Below, in pieces: positions 1 to 14,300 of a stretch of 64,000 nucleotides of DNA. The stretch's first letter is position 1. Each line of letters opens with the position of its first letter. The stretch spans positions 15,374,563 to 15,438,562 of the forward strand of contig NC_135559.1 of NCBI RefSeq assembly GCF_964340395.1. Direction: 5' to 3'. The notes below the pieces were generated by a model. That model was not told the origin of the DNA and made no database searches. It was given only the letters and a program-made list of their open reading frames with translations. The position numbers and the translations under genes were made by a program. The DNA comes from Glandiceps talaboti (Eukaryota; Hemichordata; Enteropneusta; Spengelidae).

Positions 1-1184
1 CTAAGATGTGTTGGTTACCTTGGTCCGTCACTGGGAGGGACCAAGGAAGTCAAGGTGAACTCTCTCCATTGGGGCACCTGCATGAAATTTTGTGAGTGGG
101 CACCTGTGATGTCGGGTAGGCTTTTTACTGAGATTGCATGCCGTGCATGAAGACACGAATCGTTCGACATCTTGGGTCATACCATACCAAAAGTACTTCT
201 CTTGTACTTTGGCCTTGGTCCGGACAATTCCCTGATGTCCTGATGCCGGAATATCGTGTGATAGCTGCAGGACTTCGGTCTGCAAGGATTTTGGAATTAC
301 CAGAGTCCTGGGCATGTCTTGCTCAATTTGGTGCCAGAGTACCCCTCCCTCAAGGAAGAAGGTATCACGATTCACCCAGTAAAATTTGGCAGCGGGAGCC
401 CCAATGAATAGTTCTGCAATACTCGGTTCGGTTTTATCGTGGAGCCAGGAGATCAGTGACTGCAAGTCCTGGTCCTTGGCTTGAGCTTGAGAGAGGTCTT
501 TGTCAGTGTAGCCCAAGAAGGAGATGCCTTCATTTGCTCGGTGATATCGCGTCACCACTGCAACTTTGGGTGGGCCTTTTAGTTCTGACTCCTTGGTCAG
601 TTTGCACAGCTCAATGCTTGGGTACCAGTCCTGCGTCTCACTGTCTCCATCGGGGTTCTGGTTCTGAATATTTTCTGGCTCCCATAACCAAGTAGGAGCC
701 TCATTTGTATGTACTCCGGAAGATCTGTCCTCCTGCACCAGATTGATGATGGCTAGAGGGACTACATTATCTACTTCCTCAATGAATGTGGCCCAGTTGT
801 TGTGAGCCTTTAGGCAGTAGTGACATCCCCCACAGGGGAGAGCTTCCGGTTTTATCTCTGGAGAGAAACTAGAGCAAACATCCTGCGTTTGCAACCGGGA
901 CAGGGCATTGGCATTTGCATGCATCTTTCCAGGTCGATGGCGGATAGTCATGTTGTACTGACTTAGCTCTTCTAACCACCTAGCGAGCTGCCCTTGAGGT
1001 TCTTTGAACCGTAGTAACCATAGTAGGCTACTATGGTCTGTTCTCACCTAAAGTAGTGTTTGAACTGTCTGGTGAACCTGACTACAGCCAACAGTTCTTT
1101 CCTGGTTGTGCAGTAACGCCGTTGTTCAGGGGTTAGGGAGTAACTACCATAGGCTATTACCTTCTCCTGGCCATCCTGAACTTG
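1..1184 (-). mobile_element. Ty3/gypsy LTR retrotransposon pol fragment (RNase H to integrase), broken
   Basis: Reading the minus strand, the end of a reverse transcriptase/RNase H region (about 1184-1048, with TPEQRRY and the KELLAVV block) is followed by TDHSSL, then RHRPGKMHANANALSR, which ends RNase H, then the integrase HHCC zinc-binding region (LSHDIPASGHQG ... CTAC) and the start of the integrase core (RVHLDFLGP). This order is that of Ty3/gypsy pol. The longest open stretch is 1045-28. A frameshift with loss of a few codons lies at about 1045-1048 and a second frame change at about 28; integrase continues beyond position 1. No LTR, gag or protease is visible, and similarity stops abruptly near 1184, so this is a truncated, non-autonomous copy. 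It lies downstream of PANK4 in the same orientation. Family is certain from the motifs; the subfamily is not. Confidence 0.9.
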
Positions 1185-1673
1185 TTAGGGAGCGATCAGT
1201 TTTTACATTGACTTTTTGTTTGAACCATTTTCAATACTTGGGTGATTCTAGAATCAAACCATATTTCCATTTTGTAGTTATACTACATGTATTTTCTGCA
1301 AAATGCAAAATGGCTGGTGTGACCACTACAATAGGGAACACAATCTGAATGATGTTATGACTTGAGAGTGAGTATTCAGAATTTTACTGAAAGGAACATT
1401 TGAAGATCACATCAAGCACAAGCCAAGTTGCATGTCTTTGAACAGAAAATATAGAATTTCTATGTCAAGACAAAGTGTTGTTGGTTCTGTGGTGCTCGAT
1501 TTATTCTCAAATCTTTTTCTCCATTGAGCTGGTTAAGGCAGTCTATGTGTGCGTAAGGGTGTTGTCACTTCTCACCTTCAAATCACAGCGACAATGCTCC
1601 TTATAAATAGAATGATTTGAAAAAACCCCAGTGGTGAATGTTTTCTCGCTCATTTGAAGTGACACATTGCCAT

Positions 1674-1872
1674 TGACACATACTATTATGATGTAGAACA
1701 AGCAGGTTATACATCCAGTATTTTCTGTTTGAATGTGTACAACATGGCTTGGATGTGGTATAATGTGTGATATGACACATACTATTATGATGTAGAACAA
1801 GCAGGTTATACATCTAGTATTTTCTGTTTGAATGTGTACAACATGGCTTCAGATGTGGTACAATGTGTGATG
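1674..1872. repeat. Two-copy tandem duplication, about 100-bp unit
   Basis: Two adjacent near-identical copies (about 1674-1773 and 1774-1872) both contain acacatactattatgatg, then a stretch ending in acaacatggctt. They differ at only a few bases, so the duplication is recent. No coding content. The flanking stretch 1185-1673 shows nothing I can support. Confidence 0.85.
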
Positions 1873-3329
1873 TGTAAACATAACTAACTGGGTTGCCATA
1901 CTGTTGATGGCTGCACAGTATTATGACCAATTACAGCTCTCTCTTTCACTTTAAGGGGTCAACAACCTCAATAGTTGATTTTCCGGTTCCAAGATGCATT
2001 GCGCGAGATGATGTCGCTTATGTTGTTACATTTAGTCATGTTTTGTCTATATTACGTTTGAAATAACATTTTCATCAGGAAATTATGGAAAGACATGTTG
2101 ACCTCTGATTATGAGTGATTTTATAGAACAAAGACTAAACATCATCAATAACAGACAGTGATTTTACAGGTGAACCAAGGGTACGGTCAGGTGACAACTA
2201 TCCCCCTGAGTAGCATGTACAACCCTCTCAGCGTGTACACAATACATGGTATTGTATGGAGAGACGTGCAATGCATCTTGGAACCGGCAACAGGTCTATT
2301 TCATACTGCACAAGCAGAAGGGGTAATAAAAATTATGAATATGAACAGTTCATACTATCTCTGCTTACAATCAATAAATTTATTGCAAAATGCTATTTCA
2401 TTGACATTGAAATTACACTGAAGTTGAAATACACACACTGAAAAGTTAATGCAGTAGTGTACATAGGAAATCATCTTATCATAAAATACAATCTCTTAAT
2501 TGAAAAAATTAATTTTACAATATTCAGTGTTCATATCTTTCTAAAAATGTAACATTTATTTGCCTATAAACATTCTTTGGCAAGGCTACTCACTTTCTAT
2601 CAGAGTATCAGAATTTGTGAGAAAAGTCCTTGAATTAAGTCTAGAATTTAACTTACAAGTTTGTGGTTTCATGTTATTTCTCCCCCCCCCCCCCATAAAA
2701 GAGATTATAAACTCAATTTTAGCAGTGAAATGACATGAAATACAAAGTGAGCTGCCAATAGCATTATCATGACACAAACTGTTTAGTTAAAAAACCACAA
2801 AATATGCTAATCATATATATTATGCAAATGATATGTAAATATTTTGTTAAGGACATTTTAAATTATAATCAAGTGAAAGTATAAAAAAAATCAGTGTGCA
2901 CCTGTTCAAGAGTTGAAAAATAAAGTTCCTAAAATTCATCACAACTTTTTAAAATTCCAATTAGCAATTTATTAAAACAAAACATTAGAAATTTCATTTT
3001 CTTTGAAACAGAATAATAAAATTACTTTGCATAATACGAAGGGTGTTGGCACATAGTAAATAAGTTGGATTTGATGTCACACCTCTTGAAACAATGACCA
3101 CATGTCCAGTTGATGAGGACAGCTGCATGATCAAAGAGAAAAAGGCACTCACTCCAAACATTGTGTATTTATGAGAAGAGCGTCTTTGTCTGATGGACAT
3201 AGATACCAAGATGAACCAGTGTGTTTTGGTAGTGTTTGGAAACATTGGTGACAGAAGGGGATTATATCGGGCAAAGTTTTTTCGTACAATGACCACAATC
3301 AACACAGATTTTAACCTAGTTACTGCCTT
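1873..3329. other. AT-rich intergenic stretch with one weak exon candidate
   Basis: No convincing gene. On the plus strand, 2170-2293 is bounded by a good acceptor (gattttacag) and a possible donor (aacag/gtctat), and reads open as VNQGYGQVTTIP... without recognisable homology; it has no partner exon nearby and may be chance. A 13-base C run sits at 2682-2694. The minus-strand open frame at 2994-3335 has no recognisable domain. Part of this region may be PANK4 3' UTR, but I could not fix a polyadenylation site. Confidence 0.35.
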
Positions 3330-3725
3330 TAACAAAACATTGGTAGGGAACCCTTGGTAAAATGACTGGGGAACTCAGGTAGATTTTATCTACTTACCAC
3401 CCATAACAAAAACACTGGTAGGGAACCCTGGTAAAATGACTGGGGAACTCAGGTAGATTTTACCTACTTGCCACCAATAACTAAAACACTGGTAGGGAAC
3501 CCTGGTAAAATGACTGGGGAACTCAGGTAGATTTTGCCTACTTACTGCCCTTAACTAAAACACTGGTAGGGAACTTTGGTAAAAAGACTGCCCAGTGGGG
3601 AACTCATATAGATTCTATCCTGGTAAAATGACCTACGGAATACAGGTAGATTTTTACCTACCAGTACTTTTATATCCCTTTAAGAAAACCACTGGGAGAG
3701 AACTCTGGTATAATGACTGAGGAAC
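3330..3725. repeat. Minisatellite, about 70-75 bp unit, about five copies
   Basis: Repeated blocks contain ctggtagggaaccctggt, then aaaatgactggggaactc and aggtagattttacctact. The first three to four units are nearly identical and the last ones are degraded. It lies 3' of the PANK4 stop codon (4085), so it may lie in the 3' UTR or just downstream. Confidence 0.85.
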
Positions 3726-4084
3726 TTGTTTAAATTTTACTTCAATGTAACCCATACCTAAAAGACTAATCAATTCAACAGCTGTATCAAAACAGTATGA
3801 AGGTGGGACCACCAAACAACATTACATTTCACATATACATGATGGCAGTGTGCCGTCCAAACAAATTTGATGCACCACCGATGCACGTAATTTCTAGTGA
3901 TACACCGATATTTAGTGTTCCCCCATCTCTTACTATGTGGTGACTCACAAGAAATGCCAGTTTTTATCATTTTGACTCACAACAACAAAATTTGGCTATC
4001 ATTAGAGGTCACACTGCTTGACGATGATATCATTTGTCTGACAGCGAGATATATGCCTTCAGACCATACACATCATTCCCATGT

Positions 4085-7000
4085 TCAATGTTCCTCAGCT
4101 TTTGTTGTTTCAGTTGATGGTTGATCATTTTTCCTATAAGCTTTTTCATATTTACACATAACACTGAAGATGTCACCACCAAGTCGGTTGGCCAACCATT
4201 TGTTCTTTAGTACTGCTAGTTTGAGTGATTCACAGGTAAACTTTGCATCAAAATTTGTGTGTACAGCTCGACCCATTCCTTCAAAAATCAGAAGATCAGC
4301 TCGCTTGCACCGTTCAGCTACAACTTGGTCAACCCGACTGTAAGAAAGAAATGATTTTGGTCAGAAATAGATTTTATTCAGTAATTTGGATACTAGAATG
4401 GTCATCACACCTACCTTTGATCAAGACATGGTGATGCACCACACCCCATACCACACTACACGATAACACAACACCAGAGGGCAGTGCTTATTAGAAAGGT
4501 CTATCAAACCTACCTTAGATCAAGACATGGTGATATACCAAAACATTGAAGGGCAGTGTTTATTACAAAAGTCTATAACACCCACCTTAGATCAAGACAC
4601 GATGCACCAAAACACTAGAGGGCGATGTTTATTACAAAGGTCCACCTTAGATCAAGATGTGACGCACCAAAACACTAGAGGGCGATGTTTATTGCAAAGG
4701 TCTATAACACCCACCTTAGATCAAGACATGGTGATGCACCACCAGATTCTAGTAGCTGCAGTCTTCTTTCTTCCAAAGCTAGTGCGATATCGGAATCTAA
4801 TTCAGCTACTCTGTTAGTTACTATCATCAACTCATTATGTGTGATGTCATTTAATGCTGGTTTGGAATTGGCAGATAATGTCACCTGTAGAGAAAATAAA
4901 TATCAAATAACTAATTATAAATTATAATTACAAGATGCAAAAACATCTCGGTGTAATCACTTCCATCATGGATATAAGTATTTTTGCCAAGTTTTTGGAA
5001 CCCTGGTAACAGGGAGGAAATTTGGTAAATGTTACATACTTTCCATTCCCTGTACATGTACCATAATTTTGGTGGAGAATTCTGGAAATATCCAGACAAC
5101 TCAGGCAGGTTTGACTAACTTTGTGTCCTTAAAGAACACACGGTATTGAAGTAACATGATCTACTCATATTATCAAGGCTGCACTGCACTCATTTGAAAG
5201 TTACATTAGTAGATATGATATTGGCGGAGAATATTTATCACACAAGTTGTTGATTATATATATTTTGGCATATATAGTCATTGGTTCTATGCAAGCAATG
5301 TTAGCAAAATGATGTCATATGACGGTCGTGCATTCTCACATGTAGTTAGTCTGTAAGGTACGCCGTGACGGGGCGCCCTCAACCATCGGCCAACCCCTAA
5401 CAGTGATAACGGCCGATGAGGGCGAAACGTCACGGCGTATCTTACAGTCTAACATGTAGTATCCCGGTATCCCTCCCATCTATGGAATACACTGCCATTG
5501 GAAATACGACAAAAATCATTAGTTAACACCTTCAATAAGAACTTACAGACATATCTATTCTCCAGAACATTCTAACCATACAGCACCTCTGAACTCAACA
5601 TCATCGTGGAAACTGCCACTTTATAAATTCACTGATCGATTGATTGACTGACTGATTGATTGATTAGCAAAAACAACTATGATAAACAATTCTTTTGGAA
5701 AACTTGTAGCAATTAAAGGCAGTTTACACTGGGATGTTTATAACTAAATTCTAGAGAGGTCATACGATGCAGGCACTATTTATAAAACTGTTACACTTTT
5801 CCAAGCATTCCTGTGATTAGCCTTTTATACGCTCTTATTAATATTAGGATTAACAATTTAGGTATGAGAAAGAATGGTCTGGCACAGCTATGCAATTCTT
5901 ATGGCTCCATTGGTAAGATGATATTAATGTGAAAACCTGGGATTGAATTATGGGCCTTTAAAATCTCATATTACGTGGTTGGTGTACTTACATGGGTTCC
6001 TCTCTTTAACAACTCCCTGACAAATGGAAATATGCCAAGTACAATATCAGCACCACTGTTATCTACAAAGATAATGGCCAAGTCATGGGGTGGACCCTGA
6101 AAACAATAATATATACACAGTATCAAGTATATTGCTGTTTACAAAAATAATTTGCAAGTTTCAACATGAAACATATATCAAAACAATCTCATTGGATAGC
6201 AAAGAAGAGGTCAGAGTTCAGCATGAATCTCATTGGATAGCAAAACAAAGGGTCAGAGTTCAGTATAAATCCAAAGAATTTCATTGGATATCAAAGCAAA
6301 GGGTCAGAGTTCAGTATAAATGAAAGGGAAGGTCAGACGTCAGTATAAATCCAATGAATCTCATTGGATTGCAAAGCAAAGGTCATATTTCATTCAAGCC
6401 AGAATCAGGAGTTATTACCTTCAACCTTTCAATCCATGCATCGATATCATCTATAAGCCAGGGTCTTTTTTGCAGTTTTTCCTTGGCATCACTAAAACCA
6501 AAATCTTCATCACTGTCCATTAATCTGAATTACAGAGAGACAGAGATGATTATAACAACTAGTTACATACATGCACTCATGTCTGTGTTTAAAACTTTGT
6601 TTTAGGTAAAATTGGTATTTGCATATTCTTTCAGAGAACAACTTTCATAACATCATCCAAGTGATGTCTACTAGATGTTTCATATTTTTAGACACTGTAA
6701 GTTGACTAGAGTTGACACTGGTGGTCTTAATCTGACTTTAATAAAAGACAAAAATTAACAGGTTAAGTTGGTCCAGAGTTGGGCTTGGGCAAGACCTCGG
6801 GCTTTCTGCTGTTTTTCTGTGATCGAGGGTGGAACACTTGGGTTGTCACCCTCACTAGCGACCTTTGATTGCCTTCACAATGAGCAGAATAGCTGATGGT
6901 CTAGTAGTAAGAATAGGCATGGTTAGTCCTGGTGCAAAAGGAGTATAAATCCAGACTAAGTTTTAAGTCAGGTTACATTACGTGTGTAAATGCATTTAGG

Positions 7001-10000
7001 CAATCTGGTCTGGCCCTCCCAGTCAATGATGAAAGTTTTAGCGACTGCCCATACATGACAGGTCGTGATTTAAGTTGGGTGTAAGTTGGGTAGCACATTT
7101 GACAAAGTAAATCTGAACATGAACCATAAGAATAAAGTCAGCCTAGAGTCGACTCTGGTTTCTGTAATGTGAAGAACATAGTAAATATATCTCTAAGTTG
7201 ACAAGACTTACTTGGTAACTTCCTTGGCACCCCAATCAAACACATTACCAGCCAGAATACCTTCTATTAGGGCAAACTGTCGTCCATACCAATTCATAGC
7301 AGACAATTGCTCTAAACGTTTGGGTAACAGTTTCAATGATCTCTCATTCTCCAACTGTTTCAACTGAAGGAAGAAATAATAATTGATTATTTTGACATCC
7401 TTTCTAATTTGACTATAATTGGGTGTAACATGTTATTAGTTTGATGAAAATTATAGAAAACAGTACTTTTAAATCTAGAAAACCAATCTGGCAAAAATAT
7501 CTAAATAAATTGTTCTTGGGGAACATAAAATATGTATGATATGCAGTGTTTTGGTGAACCTTTGATTTTTAAGTTCTAATAAGCGAATGAAAGTGCAGTA
7601 GAAAACACTACAAACATGAATGCAAAAACCCTCAAGTAATCTACAGAGGCATTCATGTATCATAGAGTTCTGTTATAGTAATACATAATATACCAGAGAT
7701 TACTTGCACTAATGTGTACGCATACTAGTGGTATTAGAACTGCAGGGCAATGCTGAAAAACGTTATTGCATACCTGCAAGTAAGTGATAAGTAAGTGATA
7801 TGCAAATGAGGACATGATTTTTCCTTGCACATGAAATTGCATGATCGCACAGTGTGATTTTTATGGAATTTGCGCTTTTCAATAAACAGAATCTCATCTT
7901 GTGTGAGTGCCAGTGTGGATACTAAAGCCTGGTGCACACTAGAGCAGTCAGCTTTATAGCAAAATTTCACTTGTGGCCATTTGCTCACGCCAATTCCTCC
8001 ACAGGGGAATTGGTGTGAGGAAATTGCCACAAGTGAAATTTTGCTCAGCTGACTGCTCTAGTGTGCACCTGGCTTTAGGGATATTTGCACTCATGCTTGC
8101 AGTGTTTTTTGCTGCACTTTCACTCACTATGCTTGTGAAAGTATGACCACAGAGAACACTGCAAGCACTCGTACAGATACTGTAAGTTTGCCACACTTGC
8201 ACTCACACTTCCTGGGGTTCTGTTATATTATTGAGTAGGTTGACTTACATGTGAGTAAGGATCTGCAAAACCCATTTCATTCAGACAGTGTTCTCTTGTA
8301 TCTAATAAACTACGTACTGTTAGAGATCCATATGCACTGTAATACAAAACATTACAAATTATGAATAATTTTGTTAAAGGATATCAACAGAAGTGGTACA
8401 GTATCAATACATAGTTACCTTGTATAACAAACAATCAACTACATGAATTGGTAAATAACATAAGGAAAAGTCCAGTCAGACTTATTTCTGCCTTTAATAC
8501 GCTAGTATTCTTGGTACCTGCAATAGCTTTTTACCTTACACTAGAGGGTTAAAATAGAACAAGAAGGTTGACTTATTCTCATGAGTGCCTACAATTATGC
8601 ATGTGTAGTACATGGAGCAAAAGTCAGTGTGTTGACCAAGAGAATCAAATGATCATTATGTTTATGATGTGCCTTGGCAAAATTCTATTTCGGTTACCGA
8701 GAATCGATTACTGCTATCAACTTGAATATGAATTTTGATAGGTGACAAAATAGCACCCCGGTAACTTACTCAACTTTAAAAAAGCCCTACTTCACTTGAT
8801 ATGTGTTCAGCCATTTTCTGGATTTCCTGCAAGGGTTTATGGGAAAACTTGACTCATGTTCAGCTATTTTGGGGATTTCCTGCAAGGGTTTATGGGAAAA
8901 ACTGACGGGTCAGTCATTTTGGGGATTTCCTGCAAGGGTGTATGGGAAACTTCTAGTGATGACATCATATTTACCACAGTCACTTTGTCTTGAAACCCTT
9001 TGTACTAGTAAATTTTGCGGCATTTGTCGAGAAAGCGTCTCAGATAAATCTGACAGGACTTTTCCCTTGATGATCTTGAAAATCAACAAACACAAAGAAT
9101 TCCTTTGTGGACGGGGGGAAAAATCAGCAAATACTCGGTTCATTATGAGTTTACCGAAATTACAGTAATTCATTGATTACTTACAAGGGTTGGTCTCTGA
9201 GGTCGTGCAATCTTTTCTTGTACTTCTCTTTAAATTCTTGTGCTCTCTCTATGGCATCTTCTGACTGTGGTTGACTTCTTGTAGCACAGTCGGCTACCTG
9301 TGATCAAATGATAAACAAGCCATTGAGAATGACATAGTCCCCGCTATGATTGGGTTTTAAGGAATTAGCACTACTCTGATCACGCAACAACACTTGTGAA
9401 CCTAAATCAAACAGACTTAGATATGTTGTGTCTGCTTGTCGGACATGGAACATGCCTACAACAATAAAGGATTGGTCGGGTATGGGGGATCATATCAATA
9501 TGAAAATGGATATGCAAATGTATGTCATAGAACACTGTCCTAATACCAACTCTGAATGAGATCTGTTCAAGCATGTCTGAGTTGGCTTTGGACATGGAAA
9601 ATTCACAAACAAAATGGCTGCCAGGCAGCCATATTGGATCGTATCATGACAAAAATGGATATGCACATGTATGTCATAGAACACTGTCCTAATACCAACT
9701 TCGAATGAGATCTGTTCAAGCATGTCTGAGTTATGGCTTTGGACATGGAAAATTTGCAAACAAAATGGCTGCCAGGCAGCCATATTGGATCGTATCACAA
9801 TGAAAATGGATATGCACATGTATGTCATAGAACACTGTCCTAATACTAACTTTGAATGAGATCTGTTCAAGCATGTCTAAGTTATGGCTTTGGACATGAA
9901 AATTCACAAACAAAATGGCTGCCAGGTGGCCATATTGGATCGTATCATGACAACAATGAATATGCACATATATGCCATAGAACACTGTCCTAATACCAAC

Positions 10001-11271
10001 TCTGAATGAGATCTGTGTGAGCATGTCTGAGTTATGGCTTTAGACAGGGAAAATTCGCAAACAAAATGGCTGCTAGGCGGCCATATTGGATCGTACCATA
10101 AAACAAATTGACGTGCATATGTATGCCATAGCATGTTGCCCCTGTACCAAGTTTGAAAAAAATCGGTACAGGCATCTCCAAGAAACGGCTGCGGACGGAC
10201 GGACGGACGGACGGACGGACAGACGGAACCCAATCCATAAGTCCCCGTTCCGGACTTCGTCCGCGGGGACTAATTATCAATATTATGAAATACTCCAAGA
10301 CCAAGGACACAGATGACAGTGAGATGGACAATATGATTCAGACAATGTGAACTTTTTGTTTTAAGTTCTCTTTTTTTTAAATGTTTCTTTTTCACTTTTT
10401 TTTTCTCTTTGGAAATTGCTCCTATCGATTTTCTTTTATGCAGACATATATATACACAATCACACAATTCTACAGAAATGTAATAGAGTAATACAAGCTG
10501 GCAAATCTAGCTTATCAGAAGAGGTCTACTGTACACTTAGGCAAGGCATTAGAGGAAACAAAGAAAGTTAGGAGCCAAGTATATACAACCTCAGTATTGT
10601 TTGGCAAAGATAAATAATAAAGCTAAAATAAGGCATAGTCAAGATATTATTTCCTGATTTATTGCCTGTTGTATGGTAAACATGTAGGTCAATAATAATT
10701 ACGTTAATCTTGATTTCTCCCGAGAAGTCCAGTGAGGGCTGTCTTTCATCGGTGCTGTGTAGTTAGTGCAGGGGTAATCCAGAGTGCCTGAGAAATTGGA
10801 AACCTGCTTTGTTTGGTAGAGTCAAACTGTACAACACTCCTCTTATTTGCAGTGTGGTGAATTTAGTCAAAACCCAGACTAGCTGTAGTGATAAGAGCCA
10901 TGTGACTTAACCACTCGGCCACCAACAACCTGGGCAAAGTCAATGTTGGCTGAACGTTGGAAAATTTGTGATGAGACAAACTTACCCTATCCAGTGCTTC
11001 TTCAAAACAATCTAACCAATACTGCCTAGCTTCTATATCTTTGGTTAGATCTACCACGTCAGGGTGATAGAGGGATGGACATACCAAAGCTGGTAGGGGT
11101 ACTAACATACGGTCTAACTTGTCCAACTCCAACATATCAAACTGTAATGAAACAAGTACAAATGTTCGTCTTAAACAAAAGAATGATTTTATATATCATC
11201 TGTATAGTTCCACTCATAAGATACGATAAAACTAATGTTAGAATTTCAAATTAAAACCCTGGCCTTTAAGA

Positions 11272-11311
<40 letters not shown>

Positions 11312-14300
11312 ATGAAATTGGCTGATCCAACTCCGCTGGTGATTACAATATCTATACTCACTGTACTACTCCTTCCCCTTGACAGAAAGCTAATAACTGG
11401 TGGAGGACTATTCAAACCAGAACTGCCAGCATAATTTTCACCCCATTGGTACTTGAAGGTGTCTGAAAAATTACACAAAGATACAATATCAGCAAATTGT
11501 GATGAAGTAATTTGTACATAAATATTGTCTTGTCACTAGGAATATGAAGTATGCTTTGGTACTCTAACAGATTCCTTTTTTCATCAACCATAATTATGAT
11601 AGTGGGGACAATTATTTGTTATAAGGGCTTGATATTTTGTTTACGTATGATAATTTCTTACTAGATTTATGGAATGTATATTATTACAACCATGTGTTTG
11701 TTAGCCTACATGTACACAATTATGTTCTACTACAGTGCAAGTACCAATAGCATGCACACTTATATTAATACATAGACCCTCCATGTGGATGGTCTATGTA
11801 AAAAGTAATGTGAGGTGCCTGAGAACGTGTTACTACTGAACCTCAATTCATCTAAAAATCTAAGTTATTCTATGATCAATACTAGCTGATGTCTATTACC
11901 AGGAGGGCTCTTATATAGTAACTATTTCCTGAGATGGAAAGCCAAGGAATAGTTTCTACGTAACAGCATGAGGGGTAATATGATGTCTACTAGTGCCTGA
12001 ATAAGGCAAGGCAATAAGTGTTTTATAACAAATCACATTCACTGGCACATATTCTTACCATCGTCAAAGCAAATTCTCAATTAGACTTCCATGCTATATG
12101 AATATTGCCCTTTGGAAAATAGAATGTGAATAGTGCCCCCTATATGCAAATATGTCCATACCATGTGGTATGCTCTAAGCCAATCACTGAGGGTTATATG
12201 AATATGATGTGTTATAATCAATGATAAACTATACATACTGTCTTCTTCAGCTCCTTTGAGAAAAGCACCAATGGCACCAAGATAACCTTCATGTCGTAAA
12301 TACAGACCTTGAACTTCACCCTAGGGTTGAATTTCAAAGAGAAAGTCATGTAAGGTGACGTTTGTAATCTGTAATGGTCAAACATTTTTGAAAATTTTAA
12401 CTTCACTTGGCGGTTAGGCTTCAAACAGAAAGTTATGCAAGGTGATGTTTGTAATCTGTTATGGTCAAACATTTTTAAAGATTTTGAACTTCTCCTGATG
12501 TGTAGATTTCTTGTGGAAAAAAGTACTATTAAAGGACCGTGAGGGCGCATTGTAATGTGAGGTGCCTGAGAATGTGTCACTATTGAACCTCAATTCACTT
12601 GATCTAAAAATCATTTGATTACATCACCATGAAGGCTAAACAAGCTTGGATATTAACAAGCATAAAATTAACACTTCATGAAAACATTGTAATATCTATT
12701 AGTTTAATTTGAATGCCATTCTTTTAATAATACAAGCTTTACAACTATAAATCATTAATTACATACATTAATTATTCAGATACTTTGAAAGTAATAAATT
12801 GATTTAATAATTGGTGTATGTTGTAAAATAATTAGTTCAATCCCTTGGTGGAAATGACATCGTTTAACTAATTATTTTCAGTCTTTTACAAAACCTTTCT
12901 AAGATACATACATACGTACATGCAAGCATGCATGCACGCATGCACACATACATACATATATACACACAGATAGATAGATATAGATATATACATACATACA
13001 TACATACACACACATAACACACACACACACATACATACGTACGTACATAGATACATACATACATGTACATAAGTACGTACGTACGTACGTACGTACATAT
13101 GTACATTACATACATACAATTTAGGTTTGCGCATAAAACCGTGAAGAAAATTTCTCAAATGGTAGAGAACACATTACCACACTCAGAGCACAAATTATGA
13201 AAAGAATAATAATGACTGTGAAATAAAACTTGGTTTTAATACTAGACTGACCTTTGACCAATAGTTGATGGCAAAGGTGATAGTATTCATGGTAACCTGT
13301 TGACCACGGATAAAATAACCACCAAAATACACTTTCTTCATACGATGTAAATTTGCATACAGACAGGCTATCTGACCAATACCATTACTTATCATATGCA
13401 ATAGGCTCTTGGCAATGTCTTCTTGTGAATATCCTGCTAAAAGTGTATCAAAACATTTCAAACAACATGAGGCCAACAAAAATAAATAAATAAAAAGAAT
13501 TGTTTCTGGTCAGGACATTCTCTCTACAGTGGTGTGACGACGGGAATTTCTTTATCTATTTATGTTTTTATTCTCAACAAACCTGTCACTCAAGCTACTC
13601 TTTATGACAGTTATATTTCTTTTTATTTATTTATAATAGTTTCTAGCAAGTGTGTATGTTATTGTTAGGCAGATGTCATTTTCTTGTTCATGATTGGCTC
13701 TGCAGTTGTCTTCACTGAAGTAGGGAGGGTTATTTTTGTGTTCCCCCAGATCTGCAGACTGCATGGGCTGGACATACACACACGAAAAAAGACCGATGTG
13801 AGGGTATTTAAGTGATGCACATGCTGACCACAAATGATTTTTTTTTTTTTTTTTTGGGGGGGGGGGGGGAACGACGACCTAATGAATGTCCTGGTGCCAT
13901 TGTTAACTAGCTCTTTATTGTCCTATGCATTATGGACCTAGCATTTACAATAGATGGGAAATTTTTTCTGAGGCTCTACTTTTGGCATATTAATGTAAAA
14001 AGCAAGATACAGATTAACTAAATCGGCCAAAATTGAAAATTGTTTCAAACCACACAATCAATTTCAAATCGGTATGTAATAGTATGTAGTGCTATGAATA
14101 TAAAGCCAGTATGTAGAAAGTAAAAAAATAGTTCTTTTGCCAACACTTTACTTTATTTTAACACTATGCATTTACTATTATAGAAAAAATTCACCCATTT
14201 GTCACTTTTGAAAGAATATTTGTAGTCAGGGGTACAAAACAACCATTAAAAGTAAAATCGATTTTGTAGGATGAGAACTAAAATGGCTCAACACCCCCCC

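Noticed and set aside
2994-3335. 113-codon minus-strand frame downstream of PANK4
   Set aside because: No domain, no matching exons, AT-rich; probably UTR or intergenic.
9407-10331. Series of overlapping minus-strand frames with similar proteins
   Set aside because: They repeat because the DNA is a tandem array; codon content and breaks show no selection for protein.
12864-13158. Tyr/Val/Cys-rich minus-strand frames
   Set aside because: Microsatellite translation; no splice or homology support.
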